64,000 nt of DNA from Porticoccus sp038143955 (GCA_038143955.1 JAYQMT010000005.1:1-64000); one strand, 5' to 3'; shown: positions 49,839-61,286, counted from the stretch's first letter. Translations and numbers: made by a program. The notes: generated by a model not told the origin, from the letters alone.

Positions 49839-51833
49839 ATGCCGTCTAGACGTGATCTTGCCAACGCAATTCGTGCACTTAGTATGGATGCTGTCCAGAA
49901 AGCTAACAGCGGCCACCCCGGTGCCCCGATGGGTATGGCGGATATTGCTGAAGTGTTATGGAACGACTTTATAATTCATAATCCTTCTGATCCCTCTTGG
50001 TCAAATCGTGATCGCTTTGTATTGTCTAATGGGCATGGTTCTATGCTGCTATATTCATTGCTACATCTCAGTGGCTATGATCTTTCAATTGAAGACTTAA
50101 AGAATTTTCGTCAACTACATTCAAAAACACCCGGACATCCAGAATTTGGCTATACACCTGGTGTTGAAACAACAACTGGTCCATTAGGCCAGGGATTGAG
50201 CAACGCGGTGGGTATGGCATTAGCTGAGAAAATTTTATCAGCTCAGTTCAATAGAAAGAATCACAAAATTATAGACCATAAAACTTATTGCTTCTTGGGT
50301 GATGGGTGCTTAATGGAGGGGATTTCTCATGAAGTATCTTCTTTTGCTGGGACTCAAAAGTTAGGTAAGTTGATAGTATTTTATGACGATAATGGGATCT
50401 CAATTGACGGTGAAGTGAATGGATGGTTCACAGATAATACTCCAGATCGTTACAGATCTTATGGTTGGCAGGTCATTCCAGATATTGATGGACATGATCA
50501 TGCTGCAATTAAGGTTGCTATTAGAGATGCTCACGCTGAAAAATATAAACCGACACTGATATGTTGTAAAACGTTAATCGGTTACGGTTCCCCAAACAAG
50601 CAGGGTAAAGAGGATTGCCATGGAGCTCCATTGGGAGAATCAGAAGTTGCTCTAGCCAGAGATAAACTTAAGTGGCAATTTGGATCATTTGAGATTCCTT
50701 CTGAAATTTATGCCAGCTGGAATGCTGAAAAAAAAGGCGGTCTTGCTCAATCAAAATGGGACGAAGAATTTAAAAATTATCGTAATCAATATCCAGAGCT
50801 TTGTTCAGAGCTTGAGCGTCGGCTTGATGGCCATATACCAGAAGATTTTAGCGAAAAGGCAAATGCTTATATATATGAGTGTCAGCAAAAAATGGAAAAA
50901 ATTGCTTCTCGAAAAGCATCCCAGAACTGCTTGAATATTTTTGGTCCATTGCTACCTGAATTATTGGGTGGTTCAGCTGATTTAGCCGGCTCAAATCTGA
51001 CTATATGGTCTGGGTCCAAAGGAATTACCAGTGAAGATGCATCAGGCAATTACTTATTTTATGGTGTTCGCGAATTTGGCATGAGCGGCATGATGAACGG
51101 CATCACACTTCATGGCGGATTTATTGCTTACGGAGCGACTTTTTTGATATTTATGGAATATGCGAGGAATGCTGTTCGAATGGCAGCCCTTATGAAACAA
51201 AAGAATATATTTGTTTACACTCATGATTCTGTTGGTCTGGGTGAAGATGGCCCCACGCATCAACCAGTCGAGCAATTGACAGCATTAAGATCAACCCCAA
51301 ATCTAGAAACATGGCGCCCTTGCGATACTGTGGAATCTGCAGTCAGTTGGAAAAGTGCGATCGAAAGAGATGGAGGCCCGAGTGCACTCATATTTAGTAG
51401 GCAAAGTTTAACTCCACAGACTCGTAGCCAAGAACAACTAGTTGATATAGCAAAAGGCGGCTATATCCTCAAGGATCCTGATGGAAAGCTAGATGCTATT
51501 ATTATTGCAACTGGCTCAGAGGTAGAAATAGCTATTGATGCCGCTCAGTCGTTATTTAGCAAAGGTGTAAACGCTAGAGTCGTATCAATGCCATGTGCTG
51601 AAATTTTCTCTTTACAGGATTTAGCTTATCGCGAGAGTATTTTGCCTCCATCTGTAAGAGTTAGGGTAGCAGTTGAAGCAGGGCACTCTGATTATTGGTA
51701 TAAGTATGTTGGTATAGATGGAAGAGTGGTGGGCATGACAACTTTCGGTGAATCAGCACCGGGTGGAAAAATTATGGAACACTTTGGATTTACTGTTGAG
51801 AATGTTGTAGATGCGGTATTGGTTCAGCTGTAG
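49839..51833 (+). CDS. tkt: Transketolase
   Basis: Thiamine-diphosphate enzyme of the pentose phosphate/Calvin pathways. ANSGHPGAPMGMADIAEVLW, TGPLGQGLSNAVGMA and FLGDGCLMEGISHE (ThDP motif GDG) lie in the first domain, and HDSVGLGEDGPTHQPVEQL in the second. 664 residues, unbroken. AGGAG lies 8 bases before the ATG. It leads tkt-epd-pgk-fba and is divergent from the SAM operon. Confidence 0.96.
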   Translation: MPSRRDLANAIRALSMDAVQKANSGHPGAPMGMADIAEVLWNDFIIHNPSDPSWSNRDRFVLSNGHGSMLLYSLLHLSGYDLSIEDLKNFRQLHSKTPGHPEFGYTPGVETTTGPLGQGLSNAVGMALAEKILSAQFNRKNHKIIDHKTYCFLGDGCLMEGISHEVSSFAGTQKLGKLIVFYDDNGISIDGEVNGWFTDNTPDRYRSYGWQVIPDIDGHDHAAIKVAIRDAHAEKYKPTLICCKTLIGYGSPNKQGKEDCHGAPLGESEVALARDKLKWQFGSFEIPSEIYASWNAEKKGGLAQSKWDEEFKNYRNQYPELCSELERRLDGHIPEDFSEKANAYIYECQQKMEKIASRKASQNCLNIFGPLLPELLGGSADLAGSNLTIWSGSKGITSEDASGNYLFYGVREFGMSGMMNGITLHGGFIAYGATFLIFMEYARNAVRMAALMKQKNIFVYTHDSVGLGEDGPTHQPVEQLTALRSTPNLETWRPCDTVESAVSWKSAIERDGGPSALIFSRQSLTPQTRSQEQLVDIAKGGYILKDPDGKLDAIIIATGSEVEIAIDAAQSLFSKGVNARVVSMPCAEIFSLQDLAYRESILPPSVRVRVAVEAGHSDYWYKYVGIDGRVVGMTTFGESAPGGKIMEHFGFTVENVVDAVLVQL

Positions 51834-51851
51834 AAATTTTTGGGACATGTT

Positions 51852-52888
51852 ATGGATACTAAAAAAATCTTCCGATCCGTGTCGCTATTAACGGATATGG
51901 TCGTATTGGGCGCTCTGTTCTCAGGGCGCTCTATGAATCTGAGCATAAAAAAAATATAAAAATTATTGCGATAAATGAACTTGCTGATTATAAAACTATA
52001 GCTCATCTTACTAAGTATGACTCAACTCATGGTCATTTCCCTGGCACCATTGAAATAAAAGGAAATAAATTAGAGATCGACAAAGGTAATATATCAATAT
52101 ATCAATGTAAAAATATAAATGATCTACCATGGACTGCTTTAGAAATTGACGTTGTTTTTGAATGCAGCGGCACTTTCACAGACCGTTTGACTGCATATGA
52201 GCACATAAAAGCAGGAGCAAAAAAAGTACTTTTTTCTCAGCCAGGGGAACCCGACTTAGACGCTACAATTGTTATGGGAGTCAATGAGAATACTTTGAAC
52301 GGAAAAGAGTCGATTATATCCAATGCCTCTTGCTCAACTAACTGTGTCGTACCTGTGATCAATACCCTTCATAAGGAATTTATAGCTGAAGGGGGTGTAA
52401 TAACTACTATTCATTCCGCTATGAATGATCAACCAGTCATCGATGCATATCATCATACTGACTTAAGAAAAACACGTGCTGCTATGAATTCTATTATTCC
52501 TGTTGATACTCAGTTAGCTATAGGTATCGATAGAATGCTTCCTGGATTAGCTGGAAGATTTGAAGCACAAGCTATGAGAGTCCCTACTATAAACGTATCT
52601 GTGATTGATCTATCGATACTTTTCAAAAATGACGTAAATGTTTTATCTGTAAATAAAGCTTTAGAGCGCGCATCTCAGTCTAAGCTTTCTGGCATCATTG
52701 GATATACCGAGGAACCACTTGCATCTTGTGATTTTAATCATGATCAACGCAGTGGTATCGTTGATGCCAGTCAAACTCGAGTAAGCCAGAAGCGCTTAGT
52801 TAAAATATTAATTTGGTTTGATAATGAGTGGGGTTATGCAAACCGTATGCTTGAACTTACAAAGCACTGGTTAAGTACAAAAAAATAA
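51852..52888 (+). CDS. epd: Erythrose-4-phosphate dehydrogenase/GAPDH-like Epd, frameshifted
   Basis: NAD-dependent aldehyde dehydrogenase. RVAINGYGRIGRSVLRALYE is the Rossmann start, SNASCSTNC carries the catalytic cysteine, and TTIHSAMNDQPVIDAYHH is the Epd rather than GapA signature. WFDNEWGYANRM ends the domain. The A7 run near 51861-51867 is one A short, separating the first codons from the rest. Corrected length is about 345 residues. In this context it may serve glycolysis or PLP synthesis. Confidence 0.9.
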
Positions 52889-52900
52889 GGATAGTATTTT

Positions 52901-54081
52901 TTGGAAAAAATATTACAAATGATAGATTTAGAGCTTCAAGGTAAACGTGTGCTGATTCGCGAGGACTTAAATGTTCCAATAAAAAATGGAGTTATCACAT
53001 CAGATGCTCGTATTCTTGCAGCAATCCCAACGATTGAATACGCACTCAAAGCCGGTGCTAGAGTAATATTAATGTCTCATTTGGGGCGACCAATTGAAGG
53101 CAATTTCAACGAACAATACTCTATTAAGCCAATAGCTAGATATATACAGGAACTGCTTAAGGTTAATATTACAGTCACTTCTGACAGAGAAGAAAAAATA
53201 TTTAACTGTGACAGTGATCTAATATTTTTAGAAAATGTGAGATTTAATGAGGGTGAAAAAACAAATAATCAAAGCTTATCAAAATCGTATGCATCTCTCT
53301 GTGATATTTTTGTGATGGATGCATTCGGTGCTGCACATCGCTCTCAAGCTTCTACCTATGGTGTAGCGAAATATGCTCCAATTTCATGTGCTGGGCCTTT
53401 ATTAGTTCGTGAATTAAATGTTCTTGATAAGATTTTAGAACAGCCCGCCAGACCGATGGTAGCTATAGTTGGTGGTTCTAAAGTATCAAGTAAATTAGCA
53501 GTATTAAAAAAACTAGCAGATAGGGTTGATCAGCTGATTGTGGGTGGCGGCATAGCTAATACTTTTTGGCAGCCAAGGGCCTTCCGATAGGAAGCTCCCT
53601 GTTCGAGCATAATCTTATTGCAGAAGCAAAAGAAATAATGTTGAAGACAGAAATACTACTTCCAACAGATGTGATAGTTGGAAGAGAATTTTGTGAATCC
53701 ACAATAGCTACGATAAAGTCTGTAAACGAAATCTCTAGTAAAGATATGATCTTTGATTTTGGTCCATTATCAGCAAAGAAATTAGCTAATATTTTAGCAT
53801 CTAGTGGCACTATATTGTGGAACGGACCTATAGGTGTTTTTGAGTTTGATCAGTTTCAAGGTGGGACTAAAACAATAGCTAAAGCAATTGCTGACAGCAA
53901 TAGTTACACTGTTGCCGGAGGAGGCGATACACTCGCAGCCATAGATAAATTTGGTATTATTGATAAGATTTCATATATATCGACTGGTGGTGGAGCTTTT
54001 TTAGAGTATGTAGAGGGCAAAACTTTGCCTGCAGTCGAGATACTTCAAAGTCGTTTTAGGACAGAGTCTGTGTCAGGCTGA
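52901..54081 (+). CDS. pgk: Phosphoglycerate kinase, frameshifted
   Basis: Glycolytic/gluconeogenic kinase. GKRVLIREDLNVP and LMSHLGRPIEG are N-domain motifs, AIVGGSKVSSKL the hinge and GGGDTLAAIDKFG the nucleotide loop. One T is missing near 53564-53568 (NTFLAAKGLPIG across the break). The TTG at 52901 has AAGGA nine bases upstream; the ATG at 52919 does not. Corrected length is about 393 residues. Confidence 0.93.
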
Positions 54082-54147
54082 AACATAAAACCCCGTAACT
54101 GGCTGACAGTTTTAAAATAATTAATATAATTAGTAAGGAGTAATTAT

Positions 54148-55200
54148 ATGGCTCTTATATCAATGCGACAATTGTTAGATCATGCCGCTGAATATAAATA
54201 TGGTGTCCCTGCATTTAACGTTAATAACCTAGAACAGATTCGTGCGATTATGGAGGCTGCAGATACTACTGATTCCCCTGTTATTGTTCAGGCATCAGCA
54301 GGTGCCAGAAAATATGCAGGAGCACCCTTTCTTAGACATTTAATTTTAGCTGCTATTGAAGAATTTCCTCATATACCGGTATGTATGCATCAAGACCATG
54401 GAACAAGTCCAGCTATTTGTCAGCGCTCTATTCAGTTGGGATTTAGTTCGGTCATGATGGATGGATCCTTAAGAGAAGATGGTAAAACTCCCGCATCCTA
54501 TGATTACAATGTAAAAGTTACAAAACAAGTAGTTGAGATGGCACATTCTTGTGGAGTTTCCGTTGAAGGTGAGCTTGGTTGTCTTGGGTCTCTTGAAACT
54601 GGTCAGGCTGGCGAAGAGGATGGCGTAGGTGCAGAGGGATCGTTGTCTCATGAGCAGATGCTAACTGACCCACAGGAGGCATTAGATTTCGTATCTAAAA
54701 CGTCTGTTGATGCTATTGCTATAGCTATAGGTACGTCATATGGTGCTTATAAATTTTCTAGGCCCCCAACAGGTGATATTTTGGACATTGACCGTATAAA
54801 GTTAATCCACTCTAGAATCCCTAATACGCATCTTGTGATGCATGGATCGTCTTCAGTTCCTCAGGAATGGTTATCAGTGATAAATAAATTTGGTGGTGAT
54901 ATTCCTGAGACTTACGGTGTTCCCGTAGAAGAAATAGTTGAAGGCATTAAATACGGTGTTCGTAAAGTTAATATAGATACAGATTTGAGATTAGCCTCTA
55001 CTGGCGCTATTAGACAGTTTATGGCCGAAAATAAATCTGAATTTGACCCCCGAAAGTACCTTGCTAAAACAACTCAGGCCATGAAAGATATCTGTATAAA
55101 TAGATATGAATCATTTGGGACTGCTGGAAAAGCAAGCAAAATCAAGGTATATAGTTTAGATAAAATGCATCATGGTTATTTAAAGGACAACTCCTATTAA
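54148..55200 (+). CDS. fba: Class II fructose-bisphosphate aldolase
   Basis: Zinc-dependent aldolase. VPVCMHQDHGTSP-type metal histidines are seen in CMHQDHGTSP, with EGELGCLGSLETGQAGEEDG and LVMHGSSSVPQEW. 350 residues, the Pseudomonas/Calvin-type length, unbroken. AAGGAG lies before the start. It is 66 bases after pgk. Confidence 0.95.
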   Translation: MALISMRQLLDHAAEYKYGVPAFNVNNLEQIRAIMEAADTTDSPVIVQASAGARKYAGAPFLRHLILAAIEEFPHIPVCMHQDHGTSPAICQRSIQLGFSSVMMDGSLREDGKTPASYDYNVKVTKQVVEMAHSCGVSVEGELGCLGSLETGQAGEEDGVGAEGSLSHEQMLTDPQEALDFVSKTSVDAIAIAIGTSYGAYKFSRPPTGDILDIDRIKLIHSRIPNTHLVMHGSSSVPQEWLSVINKFGGDIPETYGVPVEEIVEGIKYGVRKVNIDTDLRLASTGAIRQFMAENKSEFDPRKYLAKTTQAMKDICINRYESFGTAGKASKIKVYSLDKMHHGYLKDNSY

Positions 55201-55255
55201 AAATGTTTGTTAAATTGAGATACACCAGAATAAAGACTAGGAGAAAGAATATATT

Positions 55256-56397
55256 TTGCGTGAAAAAATATTTGTTGATATAAATAGTATTAGTGTGCGT
55301 TTTTTTGCGATCATCATTTCTTTATTTGCTACGGTCTATTTAATTAACATGCCTTTAGTGGTTGCCATTGCCACGAAAGACCTTGGCCTTTCTAATTCAG
55401 AACCATTGTGGTTAGGGGGGTTTTTCTGGTCAGTTTCGGATTGTCTGCTATATCATCTAATCTACATATTTTGTTTTTAAATTGGCGTATTGTGATATTT
55501 ATCGCGAGTATTTTTGGAGCAATAAGCTTTACGTTGTCAATTCTAATAATAGATTTCAAATTTTTACTTTTTTTTCAGGGACTATCAGGTTTTTCTGTTG
55601 GCACTATATGTTCAACTACATTTTTATGTCTTGGTGTGAGCAAAAATCCAATTCGAAGCTATGCCCTTATTCTTTGTCTACAATCTTTTATTGTTGCTCT
55701 CGTTTCTTATTTATTGCCCCCAGCAAGAGCTGAGGTTTTCAGTTTCAAACATACATTAATAGTCGCATCATGCTTTTGTTTAGGGTCACTAATTTTAAGT
55801 CAAAAAATTCCCAAAAATATACAAGATACTGATCCTGAAGTCTCAACTGCTGATAGCTACCAACAAAAAGCTTACCTCTTTTTAGTAGCGATTCTATTAA
55901 CTTTCTTAGGTGGAAATATAGTTAGAAATACTTTAGAGCCAATTGCTTATAGCGCCGGCTTCTATATGACAATTTTATCTCTATCTAGTGGAATAGGAGC
56001 CCTATTTGTAGTTTTAATGGAGACTAAATCAAATCGTGTAAAGCCAATTTTGATTAGTTTGGGGATAGCCATTTTCATTTTAGCTTCAGGTTTATTTGGA
56101 TATCTACCAAATCAATCGACAATTATTGCTTTTTGTTTTATCGGAGGGGCCTGGAATTTTTCTGCTGCTTACCTTATGGGGTTGTTTGCTGTGACAGTAA
56201 ATAAGCGTAAACATATACCTTTAATCATTATTATGCAGGTTTTAGGTAATATTATTAGTTTAATCTGTATTGGGGTGTTAGAAGTAGGGCAGCCTTATAT
56301 AATTGCATGCATTGCATGGATTTTAACCGCTTTGCTGATATTTTCGTTGAAAAAGCATAACCCTAAATTATTCCTGGTAAATAATAATGAGCAATAA
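55256..56397 (+). CDS. MFS-like membrane transporter, frameshifted
   Basis: Substrate unknown. About 11-12 hydrophobic spans. The TTG start has AGGAG about 12 bases before it. One frame change near 55423-55430 (a G/T run) joins LWLGGFF to LVSFGLSAISSNL. Segments such as GFSVGTICSTTFLCLG and FCFIGGAWNFSAAYLMG suggest a major facilitator fold but are not diagnostic. It overlaps srkA by 11 bases. Corrected length is about 380 residues. Confidence 0.65.
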
Positions 56398-57430
56398 TAT
56401 TAATGGTAATATTCAAGATGTATGTATTCAGAAAACATCTTTTAAGAGCTCTTCGTCCCACCCGTTTAATCAACTTACGCCGGACTTTATACTTAATGCA
56501 TTGGATGAGTTAGGCTACATAACTGATAGTCGATTATTACCCTTGAATAGTTATGAGAATCGTGTGTATCAAATCGGAATTCAGGATTCATCTCCAATTA
56601 TTGGAAAATTTTATCGCCCTAACAGATGGAATAAGAAGCAAATTTTGGAAGAACATCAATTTTGCTTTGAGTTAGCTGAACAGGAATTACCTATTGTTGC
56701 TCCCTTAATTAGTGAGGGCGGTGAAAGTCTTTTCCAATATGAAGGATTTTACTTTGCATTGTTTTCAAGAAAGCGAGGCTATGGGCCCGAACTAGATAAT
56801 CTGGATAATTTATATTTGCTAGGAAAATTGTTAGGAAGAATTCATGCTGTTGGGGCTGTTAGACCCTTCAGCCATAGGAATACGTTGAATAGTAACAATT
56901 TTGGTTATGAGTCATCCAAATTTGTAAGTGAAGATTTTATACCTTCTGAGTTAAAATTTTCATATGACTGTTTAGTAAAAGATTTGATGAAAACGATAGA
57001 TGAGGTTGTCAGTAACGCTGGCGATATTCAGAATATTCGAGTTCATGGCGATTGCCATAGTGGTAATATTTTATGGAGAGATGATAATGCTCATTTTGTA
57101 GACCTTGATGATGCGATGATGGCTCCAGCAATTCAAGACATATGGATGTTGCTTTCTGGGAATAGAGATAGACAAAGCGCTCAGTTGTCAGAAATCATAG
57201 ATGGCTATAATGAATTTTTTGATTTTCATCCAAGGGAGCTTAAGCTAATCGATGCCCTAAGAACCTTGAGGATAATCAATTACACTGCTTGGATAGCAAA
57301 AAGATGGAATGATCCCGCTTTTCCCATGGCATTTCCGTGGTTTAATACAATTCGCTTTTGGAGTGAGCATATTCTAGAGCTAAGAGAGCAATTTGCAGCT
57401 TTAGGCGAGCCAAATTTGAAAATTTTTTAA
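56387..57430 (+). CDS. srkA: Stress response kinase A (SrkA/YihE)
   Basis: Aminoglycoside-kinase-fold Ser/Thr kinase reported to counter stress-induced cell death. SYENRVYQIG and IGKFYRPNRW form the N-lobe; VHGDCHSGNILW and FVDLDDAMMAPAIQDIWMLL are the catalytic and metal loops. 347 residues with about 25 extra residues before the usual start. The start lies inside the end of the transporter gene, so the two are probably co-translated. Confidence 0.92.
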   Translation: MSNNINGNIQDVCIQKTSFKSSSSHPFNQLTPDFILNALDELGYITDSRLLPLNSYENRVYQIGIQDSSPIIGKFYRPNRWNKKQILEEHQFCFELAEQELPIVAPLISEGGESLFQYEGFYFALFSRKRGYGPELDNLDNLYLLGKLLGRIHAVGAVRPFSHRNTLNSNNFGYESSKFVSEDFIPSELKFSYDCLVKDLMKTIDEVVSNAGDIQNIRVHGDCHSGNILWRDDNAHFVDLDDAMMAPAIQDIWMLLSGNRDRQSAQLSEIIDGYNEFFDFHPRELKLIDALRTLRIINYTAWIAKRWNDPAFPMAFPWFNTIRFWSEHILELREQFAALGEPNLKIF

Positions 57431-57449
57431 ATAATACAAGGTGTATCCA

Positions 57450-58136
57450 TTAATCAGATTTAATAATTTTTATGCCATCTGCTGTCCCCGCTAACACAAC
57501 GTCTGCATGCCTAATAGAAAAAATACCGTTAGCAACAACCCCTGCAATATGATTAATTTTTTCTTCTACTTCTCGAGCTGATTTAATAGGGTGTAGGTGG
57601 TGTATATCTAGAATATTATTTCCATTATCAGTTACATATCCTTGTCGATAAACTGGATCCCCTCCAATCTCCAGAATTTTTCTTGCTACATAACTTCTGG
57701 CCATTGGTATTACCTCAATTGGCAGAGGAAACTGACCCAAAGATGTAACCAATTTTGTATCATCCACCATACATAAGAATTCAGATGCTACAGCAGCAGT
57801 AATTTTTTCTCTTGTAAGCGCACCTCCCCCACCTTTAATGAGCTCTAGTGTTTGATTTGCTTCATCTGCTCCATCAACATAAATTTCTATTTCATTCACA
57901 GAATTTAGGTCAAAGATTTCTATACCATACGACTCTAGTTTAGCGGCTGAAGCTAAGGAGCTGGCGACTACCCCTTTAAACTTATTTTTATGGGACCCTA
58001 ACAGATCAATAAAAAAATTAGTAGTAGATCCAGTACCAATACCAATAATACTGTCTGAGCTAACCTTATTGAGCACATAATCTAATGCTGCTTTTGCGAC
58101 GGCCTTTTTGAGGACGTTTTGCGTTGATAAACTCAT
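57450..58136 (-). CDS. rpiA: Ribose-5-phosphate isomerase A
   Basis: Pentose phosphate isomerase. IIGIGTGSTTNFFIDLL, YVDGADEANQTLELIKGGGG and MARSYVARKI are family motifs. 228 residues, unbroken. It is divergent from ilvA, the arrangement known in Pseudomonas and many other gammaproteobacteria. Confidence 0.95.
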   Translation of the reverse strand: MSLSTQNVLKKAVAKAALDYVLNKVSSDSIIGIGTGSTTNFFIDLLGSHKNKFKGVVASSLASAAKLESYGIEIFDLNSVNEIEIYVDGADEANQTLELIKGGGGALTREKITAAVASEFLCMVDDTKLVTSLGQFPLPIEVIPMARSYVARKILEIGGDPVYRQGYVTDNGNNILDIHHLHPIKSAREVEEKINHIAGVVANGIFSIRHADVVLAGTADGIKIIKSD

Positions 58137-58287
58137 AGGTAAAAACCATTATTAAAAACTTATTATATGCCTAATTATACGGATTAAGGCATGAAATGAC
58201 AGAAAATGTGGATCAACGCTAGCTTTGCATCGATCGAAAATTTACTATTAGAGATCCTAATCATTGTATCAACTTAAAAGAGTCAAA

Positions 58288-59800
58288 ATGTTTAAAAATT
58301 ATGTAAAACGAATTCAAGACGCAAAAATCTATGATTTGGTTGTAAAAACTCCGGTGGATTTAGCTCCACAGCTTTCCTTGCGTCTTGATAATACAGTGCT
58401 TCTAAAAAGAGAAGATTTACAACCAATATTCTCTTTCAAGTTGCGTGGTGCATATAACAAGATGTTGTCTTTAAAAAAATCTGAATTGGATAAAGGAGTG
58501 GTAGCTGCTTCGGCAGGAAATCATGCCCAAGGTTTAGCTATGGCAGCCAAGAAAATTGGTGCTACTGCTACTATCGTCATGCCAACAACTACACCACTCA
58601 TCAAGGTAAACGCAGTAAGATCGTTGGGAGCTGAAGTCGTTCTTGTGGGCGATAGTTATGACCAAGCTTCTGCATATGCAACTCAGTTAGTGATCGAAAA
58701 AGATATGATATATATACATCCATTTGATGACCCCGATGTGATTGCAGGACAAGGCACAATTGCTATGGAGATCTTAGAGCAAGTATCAGAAGATTTAGAT
58801 GCTATTTTTATAGCTGTAGGTGGTGGTGGACTTTGTGCAGGTATGGCAGCGTATATTAAAACGATAAGACCTAGTATTAAAATTATAGCTGTCGAAGCAG
58901 AGGACTCAGCATGTTTGAGCGCAGCAATGAAAGCTGGTCGGAGGGTACAGCTTAAGCATGTAGGAATCTTCGCAGACGGCACAGCTGTTGCTGAAATTGG
59001 AAAAGAGACTTTTCGTATTTTAAAAGATACTGTTGATGAGGTTTTAACGGTCTCTGTGGATGAGATATGTGCTAGCATCAAGGATACTTTTGATGATACA
59101 CGCTCTATTTGTGAGCCAGCTGGGGCACTAGGTCTTGCTGGGTTAAAGAAATATGTAGAAGTTACAGGCGTAAAAGGAAAAACTTTACTAGCTGTAGAAT
59201 GTGGAGCAAATATTAACTTTGATAGGCTTCGGTATATTTCTGAACGAACCGAAATTGGTGAAAAAAGAGAAGCAATTTTAGCAGTTACTATCCCCAGAGA
59301 AACCAGGTAGCTTCAGATCATTTTGCATGTCTTTGGATAGGCGCAATATTACGGAATTTAATTATCGTATGGGCAGTTCTGCCAGTGCACATATTTTTGT
59401 TGGCCTACAGGTTTCCTCAGATGACGACCGAAAAAATCTAGTAACAAACTTGGGTATAGAAGGTTACCCAATAGTAGATATGACAGATAATGAAATTGCT
59501 AAGTTACACATCCGCCATATGGTCGGTGGTAGGGTTAAGGAAGCTATAGATGAAATGGTTTTTACATTCGAATTTCCTGAAAGACCAGGGGCATTAATGC
59601 AGTTTTTAGTAAAGCTTGGCGATCGTTGGAACATAACTATGTTTCACTACCGCAATCATGGATCAGAAAATGGAAGAGTCCTAGCAGGACTTCAAATCCC
59701 AGCGACAGAAAGAAAACAGGCGCCCAAATTTTTTAATGATCTTGGGTTTGACTGGACTGAAGAAACAGAAAATCCAGCCTATCAGTTTTTTTTGAGCTAG
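58288..59800 (+). CDS. ilvA: Threonine dehydratase (biosynthetic), frameshifted
   Basis: PLP enzyme, first step to isoleucine, feedback-inhibited through its C-terminal ACT-like domains. FSFKLRGAYNKM carries the PLP lysine and AVGGGGLCAGMAAYIK the phosphate loop. A break near 59290-59300 falls in the conserved IPEKPGSF linker; the second frame then covers both regulatory repeats (ITEFNYRMGSS, ITMFHYRNHGS). ATG 58288 is preferred over an upstream ATG-less frame. Corrected length is about 504 residues. Confidence 0.93.
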
Positions 59801-59822
59801 ATTTTCCGACAACTATCAGAAA

Positions 59823-61247
59823 TTACTCAGTATCGATTTCTAGTAGATCTGATAGTTGACGAATTTGAATTGCATCAAATCCTGAACCAGCTAGAACGTC
59901 AGATAAAACCACAACTCTATTATCTGGAGAAAACTCTTTGCGAGTGATGAGAATTTTCGCTGCAGTTGCGAGGGTCTTTTCTGGATCCTCGCTAAAATTT
60001 ATTCGAAAACTAAGGACATTTCTGTTCAAAACCAACTGCCTTCGTGTTCTGCTATCGTTTGTAAATGCACAAATAATAGGGGTTTGTGGATGACAGTTGG
60101 TTACATAGTTTGCCATTTTTCCTCGCCTTGTAGGCACAATAATAGCCTTAGCTTTTATCGATTCAGCTAATTTAACTGCAGCAGAAGCAATTTCTGCTTT
60201 ATCGTTTTCTAGAGATAAATCCTTAACGAATTGTAGTCCGGGACTCTGCTCTATAGATAGAGTAATGCGAGAGAGTATTTCAACACATTTCACGGGGTAC
60301 TTGCCGATAGCACTTTCCCCAGAAAGCATTATCGCGTCAGCCTCCTCATAAACAGCATTAGCTACATCTGTAACTTCAGCTCTAGTTGGTATTGGATTTT
60401 CTATCATAGATTCTAGCATGTGTGTTGCAACTATAACGCGTTTACCTTGCTGCGCACATGACCGAATAATACGACGCTGAACTCTTGGTAGTTTTTCGAT
60501 TGGAATTTCAACACCTAAGTCACCTCTGGCCACCATTACACCGTCAGATTTATCTAGAATCTCACTGAGATTTTTCAAACCCTCTTGATCCTCTATTTTT
60601 GAGATGATCTTAATTTTTTCAACTTTATTCCCCAATAGTGCTTTTAGTTGATCTACATCTTCAGCGTTTCTTACAAACGAGAGTGCGATAAAATCTACCT
60701 CTTGTGATATTGAAAATAGAATATCTCGCTTGTCTTTTTCAGTGATTGCTGGAAGATTAACCCGGATACCTGGTAAGTTTACATGCCGCTTACTTTTTAA
60801 AATGCCCCCATCTATTACTTTACATTGCATAGTTCTATCTTCTTTGGTGAGAACCTCAAGATTTATTAGACCATTATCAACTGTTATCATATCTCCAATA
60901 GTTACATCGTTAACTAAATCTTCGTAGTTAACTCTTATTGATGTGAACTCAACACTCTCTTCTCCACGTGCGACGATAGAAATTATGTCATCTTTCTTCA
61001 GGTTTAGTTCTTGCTTGATATCTCCGGTACGAATTTCTGGACCTTGAGTATCTAAGAGAATAGCAATGGGGTTTTCTAGTTTCTTATTAAGCGTGCGGAC
61101 TGATTTTATAACCTTCGTATGAGACTCGTGATCACCATGAGACATATTTAGTCTGACAATATTCATGCCAGCTCTAGCAAGTCTCTCTAACATAGTGAAA
61201 GATTCTGATGATGGGCCAATGGTACAAATAATTTTTGTTTTTCTCAT
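59823..61247 (-). CDS. pyk: Pyruvate kinase
   Basis: Converts phosphoenolpyruvate and ADP to pyruvate and ATP. ICTIGPSS, NIVRLNMSHGDHESH, ISKIEDQEGL, MVARGDLGVEIP and VANAVYEEADAIMLSGESA are catalytic motifs. 474 residues, unbroken. It is separate from the pgk operon and convergent with ilvA. Confidence 0.96.
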   Translation of the reverse strand: MRKTKIICTIGPSSESFTMLERLARAGMNIVRLNMSHGDHESHTKVIKSVRTLNKKLENPIAILLDTQGPEIRTGDIKQELNLKKDDIISIVARGEESVEFTSIRVNYEDLVNDVTIGDMITVDNGLINLEVLTKEDRTMQCKVIDGGILKSKRHVNLPGIRVNLPAITEKDKRDILFSISQEVDFIALSFVRNAEDVDQLKALLGNKVEKIKIISKIEDQEGLKNLSEILDKSDGVMVARGDLGVEIPIEKLPRVQRRIIRSCAQQGKRVIVATHMLESMIENPIPTRAEVTDVANAVYEEADAIMLSGESAIGKYPVKCVEILSRITLSIEQSPGLQFVKDLSLENDKAEIASAAVKLAESIKAKAIIVPTRRGKMANYVTNCHPQTPIICAFTNDSRTRRQLVLNRNVLSFRINFSEDPEKTLATAAKILITRKEFSPDNRVVVLSDVLAGSGFDAIQIRQLSDLLEIDTE

Positions 61248-61286
61248 GATTTTTTCTTATATTAAAAATGAATGACTCATTAAATA

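Noticed and set aside
58683..59081. Minus-strand open frame antisense to ilvA
   Set aside because: Shadow of a conserved IlvA region.
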